From positions 1 to 35,741 of IMG/VR virus record IMGVR_UViG_3300034375_000958: DNA of 35,741 bases. One strand, 5' to 3'. The stretch is from a virus. The position numbers and the translations under genes were made by a program. Below, one piece after another: positions 18,594-25,261 of the stretch (positions are counted from its first letter, which is position 1; each line of letters opens with the position of its first letter). The notes below the pieces were generated by a model. It had not been told where the DNA came from. It made no database searches and saw only the letters and a program-made list of their open reading frames with translations.

Positions 18594-20143
18594 TATTGAG
18601 GTATCTCTCCTTCTTTCGGTTGATTTTGTAATTGACTTATCTGTTGTACTATTTGCCTTTGTTCTTCTTCATCACGAATAAGTTTTTCTGGCAAATTCAT
18701 TTTACTAGCTAAATACTTTGCAGTTTCATTTTGATTAATAATTACATTAACCATTTGTGGACCAAAAGTACCTGCTATAATTTCATTGAATCTATTTACA
18801 TCTGCAATGTCTTGCATATGTTGTGCTTTAGCTAATGGAGATCTTGCAGCTATCTTAACTTCTCTACCATTAACTTTAGGTAATTCTATTCTACCTTGTT
18901 TAGATAATATTCTAATAATTCTTTTTAATAATGGATGAATAAACTCAGATTGTAATCTTCCAAATGAAGATCCAATTTGTCTAGATAGATCTGCCATTCT
19001 TTCAGAAACTTCTGTTGCTGTCATTGGTGTACCTTCTGGTCTTCCAAGAGTTTCCATATAAAGAGCTTTTTTAATATTTTGTCGCATATCATTTAATACT
19101 AATTGTGCAACATCAAAATTAGATGCAGATTGAATTGAACTTAATCCTCTTGATCCTGGTGCAACTGGAATTAAAGATCCTGGTACTAATGCAATATTAT
19201 CTGGATTGATAACACCATCATCTTCATAAGTATAAACTCCAGATACTGCCATCTGTGCATTTTGTAATATTAACTCAATAGTTAAGTTACAAGTTTTAAT
19301 AGCACCCATTGCATTAAAGATTGGGCCTCTACCATAAACTTCTCCAGATGCTTTATTCCATCTAAATACTAAATAAGGATTTGATCCTTCTCCTGTATAA
19401 TATTCTTCAAAGATTACTGCTTTAGGATTTTCTAATACAACGCAATATTTATATTTTTCAACATTGTTTTCATAAACTCTGTAAACTGCTTCAATAATAG
19501 TTAAATCTTTTTTTTGTCTTAACGGATCAAAATATTGAGGCATTACTGCTTTAGGATAAAGTATTTGAATATGTTCTGGTTTAACTTTTCTAGTTCTATA
19601 GACAGTATCTATTTTACCATCTGGCCCATTAAGTAAACAGATTTTAGGTAGAGGTACAGCAGTAAACTTGATTGGATTTACTGCATCACCTTCTTCAACT
19701 AACATACATCCTGTGCCTACAGCTAAATCCATAAATGCTTCGTGACATTCTTGGTTAAAGTTTGAGTTTTGTAATACTTCAAAAACGTATTCAGTTATTT
19801 TATCTAATTGTAAATTGACTTGAGATTTTTGTTCTTCAGGTATTTCTACACCAGCTTGGAAATCTGCCCATCTAGCAAATGTTGGAACAATACCAGATTG
19901 TAATCTAGATGCAAATTCTTGAACACCTACTACTGCTGTTTCATCAAAGATCTTATCAGTTCTTTTTTGTCCTGGTGATTCATCATAAAATGATTCTCTA
20001 TTTGGAAGACAATATTCATATGCTTCTTCAAATTTTTCTCTCCAATGATCTTTAACAGATACAGCTTCTTTATACTTTTGTAAGATAGCAGTTGCTTTAT
20101 CTGTAGTATCTACTGTAGGTGTATCTTCGTATGTGTATTCCAT
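18593..20143 (-). CDS. Portal protein / head-tail connector (T7 gp8-like)
   Basis: A 516-residue protein of usual family length. Features include HWREKFEEAYEYCLPNRESF near the N-terminus, DEtAVVGVQEFASRLQSGI (about 68-86), GRGPIFNAMGAIKTCNLTIE in the core and ALYMETLGRPEGTPMTATEV before the long stem helices (SRQIGSSFGRLQSEFIHPLL). These are typical of podovirus connectors. The dodecamer forms the DNA entry channel and binds the terminase and the tail gatekeeper. Ends in a Gln/Glu-rich tail. Confidence 0.94.
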   Translation of the reverse strand: MEYTYEDTPTVDTTDKATAILQKYKEAVSVKDHWREKFEEAYEYCLPNRESFYDESPGQKRTDKIFDETAVVGVQEFASRLQSGIVPTFARWADFQAGVEIPEEQKSQVNLQLDKITEYVFEVLQNSNFNQECHEAFMDLAVGTGCMLVEEGDAVNPIKFTAVPLPKICLLNGPDGKIDTVYRTRKVKPEHIQILYPKAVMPQYFDPLRQKKDLTIIEAVYRVYENNVEKYKYCVVLENPKAVIFEEYYTGEGSNPYLVFRWNKASGEVYGRGPIFNAMGAIKTCNLTIELILQNAQMAVSGVYTYEDDGVINPDNIALVPGSLIPVAPGSRGLSSIQSASNFDVAQLVLNDMRQNIKKALYMETLGRPEGTPMTATEVSERMADLSRQIGSSFGRLQSEFIHPLLKRIIRILSKQGRIELPKVNGREVKIAARSPLAKAQHMQDIADVNRFNEIIAGTFGPQMVNVIINQNETAKYLASKMNLPEKLIRDEEEQRQIVQQISQLQNQPKEGEIPQ

Positions 20144-20319
20144 TATTTTTTAAATCCTTTTAAAGTAATTGCTAATCTTGCTCTAGCTCCCATCTTACCT
20201 TTCTTCTTAGCAGCTTTTTTTAAATCTTTCATTGGAATCTTTTCACCTTTTTTAATTCCCATAGATTTTCTTAAAGCACCAGGTTTTTTAATAGCAGCTT
20301 GAATCCATTTTTTAGTCAT
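20143..20319 (-). CDS. Small very basic conserved phage protein
   Basis: A 58-residue protein starting at the ATG at 20319 and ending in a TAATG overlap with the portal start. Composition is dominated by Lys, Arg, Ala and Gly: TKKWIQAAIKKPGALRKSM, GIKKGEKIPMKDLKKAAKKK, then a LARRA-like basic helix. From memory, near-identical small proteins (WIQKAIKKPGALRK pattern) occur in many phages. Function is not established; nucleic acid binding or a minor virion role is inferred from charge. Confidence 0.8.
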   Translation of the reverse strand: MTKKWIQAAIKKPGALRKSMGIKKGEKIPMKDLKKAAKKKGKMGARARLAITLKGFKK

Positions 20320-20324
20320 TGTTT

Positions 20325-20702
20325 TTACTTTCTAAATCTTTTAACTTTTGCGGCGATACTTTTTGGTTGTTTGACAAATTGTTTTCCTTGTTTATTTCCA
20401 CGTGCTTTAGCTTGGTTAGTTGCAGACCTTTCTTTAGCCGTAAGAGCCTTCCAAGCCTTCTCAGGTAAATATCTTCGTTTTCCTTCACTTGGTTTTCCAC
20501 TACTTGTTCTCCATTTTTGTTTACTCCATTTGGATAGCTTATTAGATCCTGACTTAGATCCTCTATAGCCTCCACCTGCTTTTTTATATATCTTAACAGC
20601 AAGTTGCATAGCTCTCGCACTATGTTTCCCTCCCATTTGTGCTTTAGCTTGAGCTTTTGCTCTTGCCCATAAAGCAGGTTTAGTTTTTTTTGCCACAGAC
20701 AT
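20325..20702 (-). CDS. DUF5872-like basic protein
   Basis: A 125-residue protein with about 30% Lys plus Arg and only three acidic residues. Motifs GGKHSARAMQLAVKIYKKAG, GGGYRG, NKLSKWSKQKWRTSSGKP, RRYLPEKAWKALT and GKQFVKQPKSIA match, from memory, the DUF5872 pattern, found in marine phages and in large DNA viruses of eukaryotes. The role is unknown. Such a charge suggests binding to packaged DNA or RNA. It lies in a run of basic genes between terminase and portal genes. Confidence 0.82.
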   Translation of the reverse strand: MSVAKKTKPALWARAKAQAKAQMGGKHSARAMQLAVKIYKKAGGGYRGSKSGSNKLSKWSKQKWRTSSGKPSEGKRRYLPEKAWKALTAKERSATNQAKARGNKQGKQFVKQPKSIAAKVKRFRK

Positions 20703-20704
20703 TT

Positions 20705-20977
20705 TTATTTCTTTTTATGTCTATTTGCAAAGTTCCTTGCAGCTTCAACACTACCAAAGCCCCACGCTTTTAATGCTAAGGCTTTTCTTGTTGGTCTGCC
20801 TTTAGAATCTTTCATTGGGCCTTTCATTCCTGCAAACCTTGCAGCAAAACTAATTCTTCTTGGATTAATTCCTTTTTTAACAGGAGCTTTTAGGTTAGCA
20901 CCTTCAGTTCTTTTGAAGTATGCTCTACCTTTAGCATTTAATCCACCTTTAGGATTCTGGTAAACCTTTGCTACCAT
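20705..20977 (-). CDS. DUF6321-like basic protein
   Basis: A 90-residue basic protein. The order GGLNAKGRAYFKRTEGANLK, APVKKG, RRISFAARFAGMKGPMKDSK, GRPTRKALALKAWGF fits (from memory) the DUF6321 pattern, which also appears in large eukaryotic viruses and other phages. The GMKGPMKDSKGRPTRKALAL core is the clearest part. Role unknown, probably nucleic acid-associated. Its start overlaps the upstream stop by one base. Confidence 0.82.
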   Translation of the reverse strand: MVAKVYQNPKGGLNAKGRAYFKRTEGANLKAPVKKGINPRRISFAARFAGMKGPMKDSKGRPTRKALALKAWGFGSVEAARNFANRHKKK

Positions 20978-21180
20978 TATCCAAAAAATCCTCTACCACC
21001 AGCTTTACCAAATAAAGATCTAGCACCAATAATACCTTTAGCAACTTTTTGCTTATAGGTTCTTTGCTCTTTTTCTAAAGCAGCAGCTCTTGCTTCTTCA
21101 GCAGCTCTTTGTTCTTCTAATTGCTTTTCTAAAGCAGTATCTCTTGGTGGTGGTGATGGTTTTGAAAATACTCCGCCCAT
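20977..21180 (-). CDS. Small Ala/Glu/Arg-rich protein of head module
   Basis: A 67-residue protein. The N-terminus is MGGVFSKPSPPPRD, then an uninterrupted charged helix (about 16-45, LEKQLEEQRAAEEARAAALE) and a Gly/Arg tail (GARSLFGKAGGRGFFG). A similar layout (MGG start, helix, glycine tail) is seen in many podovirus head modules. Function unknown; perhaps an internal head or assembly factor. TAATG overlaps on both sides. Confidence 0.75.
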   Translation of the reverse strand: MGGVFSKPSPPPRDTALEKQLEEQRAAEEARAAALEKEQRTYKQKVAKGIIGARSLFGKAGGRGFFG

Positions 21181-21332
21181 TAGTTCTCCTCGTCTTCTAT
21201 AAATTTTAAATCATCAGATATTAAAGATCCTAAACCATTTTCCATTTCTTGTATTAAATCATCTTCTTGAGCCTGTAAATCTCTCATTTCGTCAATGATC
21301 TCCTGCAAGGATTTTTTCTTTGGTTTTGGCAT
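21180..21332 (-). CDS. Small acidic helical protein
   Basis: A 50-residue protein beginning at the ATG at 21332 inside the end of the upstream gene (41-base overlap) and ending in a TAATG overlap. The N-terminus is basic (MPKPKKKSLQ); the rest is an acidic helix (EIIDEMRDLQAQEDDLIQEM, then SDDLKFIEDEEN). Coupled overlaps and a bias unlike random sequence support coding. Function unknown; it may partner the neighbouring basic proteins. Confidence 0.65.
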   Translation of the reverse strand: MPKPKKKSLQEIIDEMRDLQAQEDDLIQEMENGLGSLISDDLKFIEDEEN

Positions 21333-21732
21333 CTTGTTCGTAAAATGACTTATATCCTGCTTTAATCAACGCACAATAAAGCTGGTATGGAGTAAAGATA
21401 TACCATTTATAAAATCCAATTAATCTCATAATAAATGATACGCAGGTTAAATCTTTAATCCTTAATAAATGCCATTGATCCCTAACAGGGCAACGTAACA
21501 TTTTAAAATTGCTTAAGTAATGAAATGTATCTTCAACTTCCTTTTTATCTAAATAAGATAGTTTAATACCTGCGTGGGTAAACTCTAAATGTACCCAAGT
21601 ATCTTTTGCGTGGTAATATGACAAAGCTCCACAATGCTTATAACCTTTTTTTAAAAATCTTAACCAATCAGAGTAAGGATGATTGTCTGCTTCATAGAAA
21701 TAGACTAACCATTCCGTTTGAATAAATCCCAT
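21292..21732 (-). CDS. Conserved phage protein after TerL, possible papain-fold-like
   Basis: A 146-residue protein overlapping the TerL end by 28 bases. It is rich in aromatic residues (TEWLVYFYEAD, SYYHAKDTWVHLEFTHAGIK). A later segment (LTCVSFIMRLIGFYKWYIF, then TPYQLYCALIKAGYKSF) resembles the Cys-containing helix plus TP..L motif of circularly permuted NlpC/P60-like proteins, with an upstream His in WVHLEF as possible partner. This is a weak resemblance. The gene is conserved in position beside podovirus TerL as far as I recall. Confidence 0.75.
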   Translation of the reverse strand: MGFIQTEWLVYFYEADNHPYSDWLRFLKKGYKHCGALSYYHAKDTWVHLEFTHAGIKLSYLDKKEVEDTFHYLSNFKMLRCPVRDQWHLLRIKDLTCVSFIMRLIGFYKWYIFTPYQLYCALIKAGYKSFYEQDAKTKEKILAGDH

Positions 21733-23234
21733 ACTCTCCTTTTATTAGGTCTTTGTTTAGCAAACACATCCCATTCTTTTTTGACTACTGTTGGTTTGGA
21801 TTGTGTTCTACCTGCTAGAATAGATCTACCTTCACCTGCTCCAATCATTAAATATTGTAATGCGTCGTGTACGTGAGAGTATCTATTCTTGTTTGGTTTC
21901 TCATCATAACGATCTCCAGAAGTTTGTATTCGTCTATAATGATAACCACCATTAAATCCTTTTTTTAAATTAATACATTGTTTGTCTAATAAGAATCCTG
22001 GTTTACCATCTAGCAATCTACATAAAGCAACATCAACAGCTTCTATTCTTAATGCAACATCATTAGATGGAGCTGGTGTAGCTTTTAATCCTGCTTGTCG
22101 CATTATTTGAAATGGAGTTCTTTCATCTGTTTGAGATCTAAAATCTCCAGCAGGATCTCCATAAATATTTACTTCATAGCCTCTGTAATTTTTTGCAATC
22201 TCATTTCTTAATAATTCTGAAAATCTTACAACACCCATATCAAAACATACTAGCTCATTTACAATATGCCATCTACCTGTAGCTAGTCTTTGACCAAAGA
22301 CAGCAGCAGGAGTTAATCCAAAGTCAACTCCAATGTAAATAGGTTGATGAATATTTAATTCTAATTTTTCTATAGCAACGTGGAGTTCTTCTTTAAAGTT
22401 TGGATAAACAGGTTTACCTTCTTCAATTGATCCAAGTTTATTTAAAACATAAACATCAATCCATCCTTTTGTTTTACCTCTAATAATATTAGTATAATAT
22501 TTATCTGTTAAGTTTTTTTTATTTTCTGCAAGAGGATTATTTTCATAACCTGTAGTAATTCCATTTTCTTTTTTTTCCTGCAATGCAGGTGGTTGAGTAT
22601 AAAAACTCCAGTTATCTGGTTTGATTAACATCAAAGCTTCTTCTCTAGAAATATGATCTGGTGTTGGAACATCACCTGCCATTATTGGCCACCAATGATC
22701 TTCTTCTGGAGCATTGGTATCTGCAATAACTCCATACCAACTTGCACCACCATCTCTCATAGATGGGTATCTTCCTACCCTCATAGTACAAGCATCTATA
22801 ATTGATTTAGGTATTTCTCTAGCTTCATTAACCCATACACCAGTAAGTTCTAAAGATAATAATTTCTTTACGTCTTCTGGTCTATCTAATGCAAGAAAGA
22901 TAACTTCTATATCTAAATCACCTTTATAGATTCTATGAGTATAAGGAACAGACCAAGAAAAGTTTCCCCAGTTTTCTTCAGGAAACCAATCTAACCAAGT
23001 CTTAATGGTTGTTGTTTTTAATTGTGGGTTTGTATTTCTAATAACTGCCCATCTTGATTTACGTTTGCCATCTGCACCTTTTTCTTGCAGCAATGCTCGT
23101 CTAAATAATTCTATGCAACAAGATACAGATTTACCAGAACCTACTGGGCCACGTAGTCCTCTAAAGAAGTCATTAGACTTCATAAACTCTTTTAAGGTTT
23201 TACCTTCTGGTTTATAATTAAAATCAATCGACAT
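21705..23234 (-). CDS. terL: Terminase large subunit
   Basis: A 509-residue DNA-packaging motor. Walker A is GPVGSGKS at 29-36, the Walker B-like segment with catalytic glutamate is TGVWVNEARE (131-140), and the coupling region is GVIADTNAPEEDHWW (168-182). The nuclease domain begins YIGVDFGLTPAA with D304, then IYGDPAGDFRSQ (D360), and a C-terminal RYSHVHDALQYL acidic site. It cuts concatemers and threads DNA through the portal using ATP. The stop region overlaps the next gene by 28 bases. Confidence 0.95.
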   Translation of the reverse strand: MSIDFNYKPEGKTLKEFMKSNDFFRGLRGPVGSGKSVSCCIELFRRALLQEKGADGKRKSRWAVIRNTNPQLKTTTIKTWLDWFPEENWGNFSWSVPYTHRIYKGDLDIEVIFLALDRPEDVKKLLSLELTGVWVNEAREIPKSIIDACTMRVGRYPSMRDGGASWYGVIADTNAPEEDHWWPIMAGDVPTPDHISREEALMLIKPDNWSFYTQPPALQEKKENGITTGYENNPLAENKKNLTDKYYTNIIRGKTKGWIDVYVLNKLGSIEEGKPVYPNFKEELHVAIEKLELNIHQPIYIGVDFGLTPAAVFGQRLATGRWHIVNELVCFDMGVVRFSELLRNEIAKNYRGYEVNIYGDPAGDFRSQTDERTPFQIMRQAGLKATPAPSNDVALRIEAVDVALCRLLDGKPGFLLDKQCINLKKGFNGGYHYRRIQTSGDRYDEKPNKNRYSHVHDALQYLMIGAGEGRSILAGRTQSKPTVVKKEWDVFAKQRPNKRRVWDLFKRNG

Positions 23235-23412
23235 TTTTACCTACGTTATCTCTAAGTAGGTTATAAACTGTTTCTTCTCCAAAAGCTTCTACAAGTTTAT
23301 CTGCCTCATAATCTGTAATCATATGAGTGGGATAATGTTTAAGATGTACTTTCTTAACTATTGTTCTGAGTCTTCTCTTGTCCTTCAATGACAGCGTGTT
23401 CAGAAATGACAT
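23224..23412 (-). CDS. Small conserved protein upstream of TerL
   Basis: A 62-residue helical protein (SLKDKRRLRTIVKKVHLKHY, then ITDYEADKLVEAFGEETVY). The DKRRLR...HLKHYP...TDYEADKL pattern recurs, as I recall, in small proteins beside phage terminases. AAGGAG precedes the ATG. It overlaps the nuclease gene upstream by 59 bases and TerL by 11. Function unknown; a packaging accessory is possible from context. Confidence 0.75.
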   Translation of the reverse strand: MSFLNTLSLKDKRRLRTIVKKVHLKHYPTHMITDYEADKLVEAFGEETVYNLLRDNVGKNVD

Positions 23413-23713
23413 AACCTAATAACTCCTTAAATTTTCTCCAACGCATTTGTACACGTGGCTCTTGATAATCAGAAACTAAAACAAGCAAGTCAGCTCCGCC
23501 TTGCCACTTTTCCATAGTAACAAATCCTTTTGCTCCTTTTCTTGCTTTACATTCAACTGATAGTCCACCCATAACATCTGCATAAACGTCGTGTGGTAGT
23601 CCAGGAATTGCACCAGACATTGGTTGTCGTCTGGCTTTAATTCCTAATTCTTCAAATAACTTTCTTACTTTGTGTTCTACTCTAGTACCCTTTTGCTTTG
23701 CTTTGCTTCCCAT
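23354..23713 (-). CDS. PDDEXK endonuclease (Holliday junction resolvase-like)
   Basis: A 119-residue protein with the compact archaeal Hjc/VRR-like nuclease layout: KGTRVEHKVRKLFEELG (E13), QPMSGAIPGLPHDVYADV (D42 or D46), LSVECKARK (E54 and K56), then LLVLVSDYQEP. These acidic residues and the E-x-K would bind metal and cut DNA. Its location between TerS and TerL suggests removal of branches from recombinogenic concatemers before packaging. It overlaps the next gene by 59 bases in another frame. Confidence 0.85.
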   Translation of the reverse strand: MGSKAKQKGTRVEHKVRKLFEELGIKARRQPMSGAIPGLPHDVYADVMGGLSVECKARKGAKGFVTMEKWQGGADLLVLVSDYQEPRVQMRWRKFKELLGYVISEHAVIEGQEKTQNNS

Positions 23714-23715
23714 TC

Positions 23716-23925
23716 TTAGCTTTCTGTGGTTTCTTTGACTTTTTGTTGTATGCTGGTTTCGAAACTTTTTTCATAGATCTCCTTTGTTATTTCTTCAAAT
23801 GTACTTCTGCATCCATCTGGTGTAGCAGCACTCGCCATTTGTATTGCTTGTATATCATTATCAGCAGAATATACAATCTCTCTTTTGAAGTCTTCAGACT
23901 TCCATATTTTTACCAAGTAATACAT
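23716..23925 (-). CDS. Hypothetical small protein
   Basis: A 69-residue protein with a strong AGGAGG before ATG. The N-terminus (MYYLVKIWKSEDFKREIVYS) is beta-like, followed by DIQAIQMASAATPDGCRSTF and a charged C-terminal helix. No family recognised. It lies in the packaging module. Upstream there is a TAAGTGCGTTTAAAATATTT element (minus strand) related to the repeated motif of other late gaps. Confidence 0.65.
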   Translation of the reverse strand: MYYLVKIWKSEDFKREIVYSADNDIQAIQMASAATPDGCRSTFEEITKEIYEKSFETSIQQKVKETTES

Positions 23926-24007
23926 ATTTCCTCCTATGTGTGAAAGACTGTGAGCCTATAGAGGAATAAAAATATTTTAAACGCACTTATGGAGATAAAA
24001 AAATATT

Positions 24008-24157
24008 TTAAGCCTTGCCTTGACCAATATATTTTTTCCAAGTTCTTTTCTTGGACTTATTCATTGAAGACATCTTTGGATTTCTACCAATACTTGTCTT
24101 CTTGAATTTAGCTTTACTCTCGTGTTTGATTACATCTTTAAATTTAGCCTTTGCCAT
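24008..24157 (-). CDS. Small very basic conserved phage protein
   Basis: A 49-residue protein from the ATG at 24157, with AAAAAGG upstream. Composition is Lys-rich (MAKAKFKDVIKHESKAKFKK, TSIGRNPKMSSMNKSKKR, then TWKKYIGQGKA). From memory, the KKTSIG ... MNKSKKR..KKY.GQG pattern is widespread in small proteins of marine phages. Function unknown; the charge suggests nucleic acid or virion association. It lies just after the structured region following terS. Confidence 0.78.
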   Translation of the reverse strand: MAKAKFKDVIKHESKAKFKKTSIGRNPKMSSMNKSKKRTWKKYIGQGKA

Positions 24158-24198
24158 AATGCGTACCTTTTTGACCTTTAATGCTTGAGGTCATCCCC

Positions 24199-24266
24199 TC
24201 GTCAGCTAAAGCTGATGAATTTTGCCCCCACCCTCCGACTCTGTGGAGTCTAGCTGTGTGTGGGCA
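24199..24266. other. GC-rich cluster of inverted repeats beside terS (possible pac/cos or RNA element)
   Basis: Within 70 bases lie three stems: TCGTCAGC with GCTGATGA around TAAA (24199-24218), GACTC with GAGTC around TGTG (24237-24250), and an enclosing TGCCC(c)CAC with GTG(t)GGGCA (24223-24231, 24258-24266). The DNA is more GC-rich than the surroundings. It lies between the terS stop and the next gene. Phage packaging sites often sit in or near terS, so a terminase recognition site is possible; a late-mRNA structure is the alternative. Confidence 0.45.
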
Positions 24267-24276
24267 TACCAACGCC

Positions 24277-24657
24277 TCACGATAGATCTATATTAATTTT
24301 AATATCCCCTTGAATATTGTGAGCTACCTTATCTGGTGCTCTTAAACCTACACGATCTAGTATATCTCTACTAGCTTCTAGTTGAACGTACTCTGATCTT
24401 GCTCCGTTTGAGAGTTCGATAAGTTTCCTACTTGCACTTACTGCCCCAAGTCCTAGAGTTTGTGCTATCCTTGATTGCATATAACTCTGTACCTTTGGTA
24501 ATCGTAGTGTGCGAGATGCACTTACTCTCCCAGCATCTCCTTTACCTTTACTTGAATATCCTGCCTTTTCTGCTGCTTCCTTAATAGAACACCCTGTTGC
24601 TACGATAGTATCAACGAGCATCTTTTGTTTGTTTGTTAGATCATCCATACTACACAA
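24277..24657 (-). CDS. terS: Terminase small subunit
   Basis: Up to 126 residues. The N-terminal part is a helix-turn-helix (LTNKQKMLVDTIVATGCSIK, EAAEKAGYSSKG), followed by VSASRTLRLPKVQSYMQSRI and a C-terminal RDILDRVGLRAPDKVAH, the pattern of TerS DNA-binding subunits. It would recognise viral DNA and deliver it to TerL. A TTG start at 24657 has AAGGGAAG 8 bases upstream; the ATG at 24648 is an alternative with a longer spacing. It is the first late gene after the divergent promoter region. Confidence 0.88.
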   Translation of the reverse strand: MCSMDDLTNKQKMLVDTIVATGCSIKEAAEKAGYSSKGKGDAGRVSASRTLRLPKVQSYMQSRIAQTLGLGAVSASRKLIELSNGARSEYVQLEASRDILDRVGLRAPDKVAHNIQGDIKINIDLS

Positions 24658-24678
24658 TTGTTATTCTTCCCTTAACAG

Positions 24679-24738
24679 TACGTAGGGTTTTATTTTGTTA
24701 CTGTCAAGCAAAATAACAGCACTTTAGTGGTGTGTCAA
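24679..24738 (-). promoter_or_regulatory. Tandem sigma70-like promoters for late operon, with inverted repeat
   Basis: On the minus strand TTGACA (24738-24733) is followed after 17 bases by TATTTT (24715-24710). A second TTGACA (24707-24702) is followed after 17 bases by the weaker TACGTA. The two -35 boxes are 31 bases apart, about three helical turns. Between the first pair lies CACTTTAGTG, an inverted repeat that could be an operator. They would drive terS and the late genes with host polymerase; no phage polymerase gene is seen. Confidence 0.55.
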
Positions 24739-24746
24739 ACTCACAA

Positions 24747-24756
24747 TACTATATAT
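24747..24756 (+). promoter_or_regulatory. Possible early promoter -10 region
   Basis: TACTATATAT on the plus strand, with start expected a few bases downstream, immediately before the first strong hairpin of the structured leader. The -35 region (around 24724-24732) is a poor match, so it may need an activator, or the site may be wrong. It faces the late promoters and shares the same short divergent gap. Confidence 0.35.
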
Positions 24757-25086
24757 GGAATCTTCTCGCCAAATGCAGGAAGCATTTGTCTGCGAGGATG
24801 CCCCCATAAGTGTTTCGCCCTTTGATTTAGACAAAGGTGCGAACCAGTCGTAATCACATAAGTAGGATGTAGATTACTCCTTACACTGATGGGTCCCCTC
24901 CCACACACGTGAGTAAGCGAGTGTAACAAGGAATCCCCTCAACCTGTAAACAGGGCGAATTGTCCACGAGGAACAATTACGCCGCAGGGGGTAAACCCCT
25001 GCCAAGCTGTTGACAGGTCAAGGACTCCCCTTGTTCACTGTACGCTACCACGTGATGTGGGTTACGTTAATCATAAACAAAGGAGG
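24757..25086 (+). ncRNA. Long structured leader / noncoding RNA upstream of early genes
   Basis: About 330 bases with no credible gene and much higher GC than the surroundings, packed with stems: CTCGC-CAAATGC/GCATTTG-GCGAG (24765-24796); CCCAT-A-AGTGT/ACACT-G-ATGGG (24803-24813 with 24883-24893) enclosing CGC-CCTTTG/CAAAGG-GCG (24816-24841) and GTAATC-ACAT/ATGT-GATTAC (24850-24877); GGCG-AATTGTCC/GGAACAATT-CGCC (about 24954-24984); GCAGGGG/CCCCTGC (24984-25002); CAAGG/CCTTG (25019-25033); CCAC/GTGG (25048-25060). ACACT can instead pair with AGTGT at 24920, and ACCTGT (24942) with ACAGGT (25013). It ends in the AGGAGG site of the first early gene. Strand and function are inferred. Confidence 0.65.
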
Positions 25087-25090
25087 TTAT

Positions 25091-25261
25091 ATGGATTACG
25101 TTAAGTACTATGAGTTAGTTGTTGATGAAACTAACAAGATGAGAGTTAATGAGTTGTTGACTCTTAAAGATGAAGCTATCTGTAAAGGTGATAGAGATAA
25201 AGTTGCTGAAATAGATAGTGAGTTAAATAATATAACTAATGGAGGAATATATGTTAGCTAG
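25091..25261 (+). CDS. First early protein, small and acidic, unknown
   Basis: A 56-residue protein. The ATG at 25091 has AGGAGG four bases upstream; an in-frame TTG at 25010 inside the structured leader is much less likely. The sequence (MDYVKYYELVVDETNKMRVN, then ELLTLKDEAICKGDRDKVAE) is a helical, charged protein without recognisable family. It overlaps the next gene by 11 bases. As the first gene behind the early leader it could be a host take-over factor, by position only. Confidence 0.8.
   Translation: MDYVKYYELVVDETNKMRVNELLTLKDEAICKGDRDKVAEIDSELNNITNGGIYVS

Noticed and set aside
20312-20620. Minus-strand frame of 102 residues overlapping the DUF5872-like gene
   Set aside because: It is the shifted frame of a gene with clear family motifs.
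24212-24218. CTGATGA resembling the hammerhead ribozyme core
   Set aside because: No GAAA core element or matching stems follow at the needed positions on either strand.
24741-24929. A 62-residue open frame on the minus strand within the structured region
   Set aside because: It has no ribosome site, its composition is unlike its neighbours, and the underlying sequence is explained by consecutive RNA stems.
24940-25005. tRNA-like succession of hairpins
   Set aside because: No acceptor stem, anticodon arm of correct size or T-loop consensus; stems are too long and wrongly spaced.
25009-25014. TTGACA as an early promoter -35 box
   Set aside because: No acceptable -10 box at 15-19 bases; it lies within a predicted stem of the leader RNA.
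25010-25090. TTG-started N-terminal extension of the first early protein
   Set aside because: The extension lies in the structured RNA, while the ATG at 25091 has an excellent AGGAGG.
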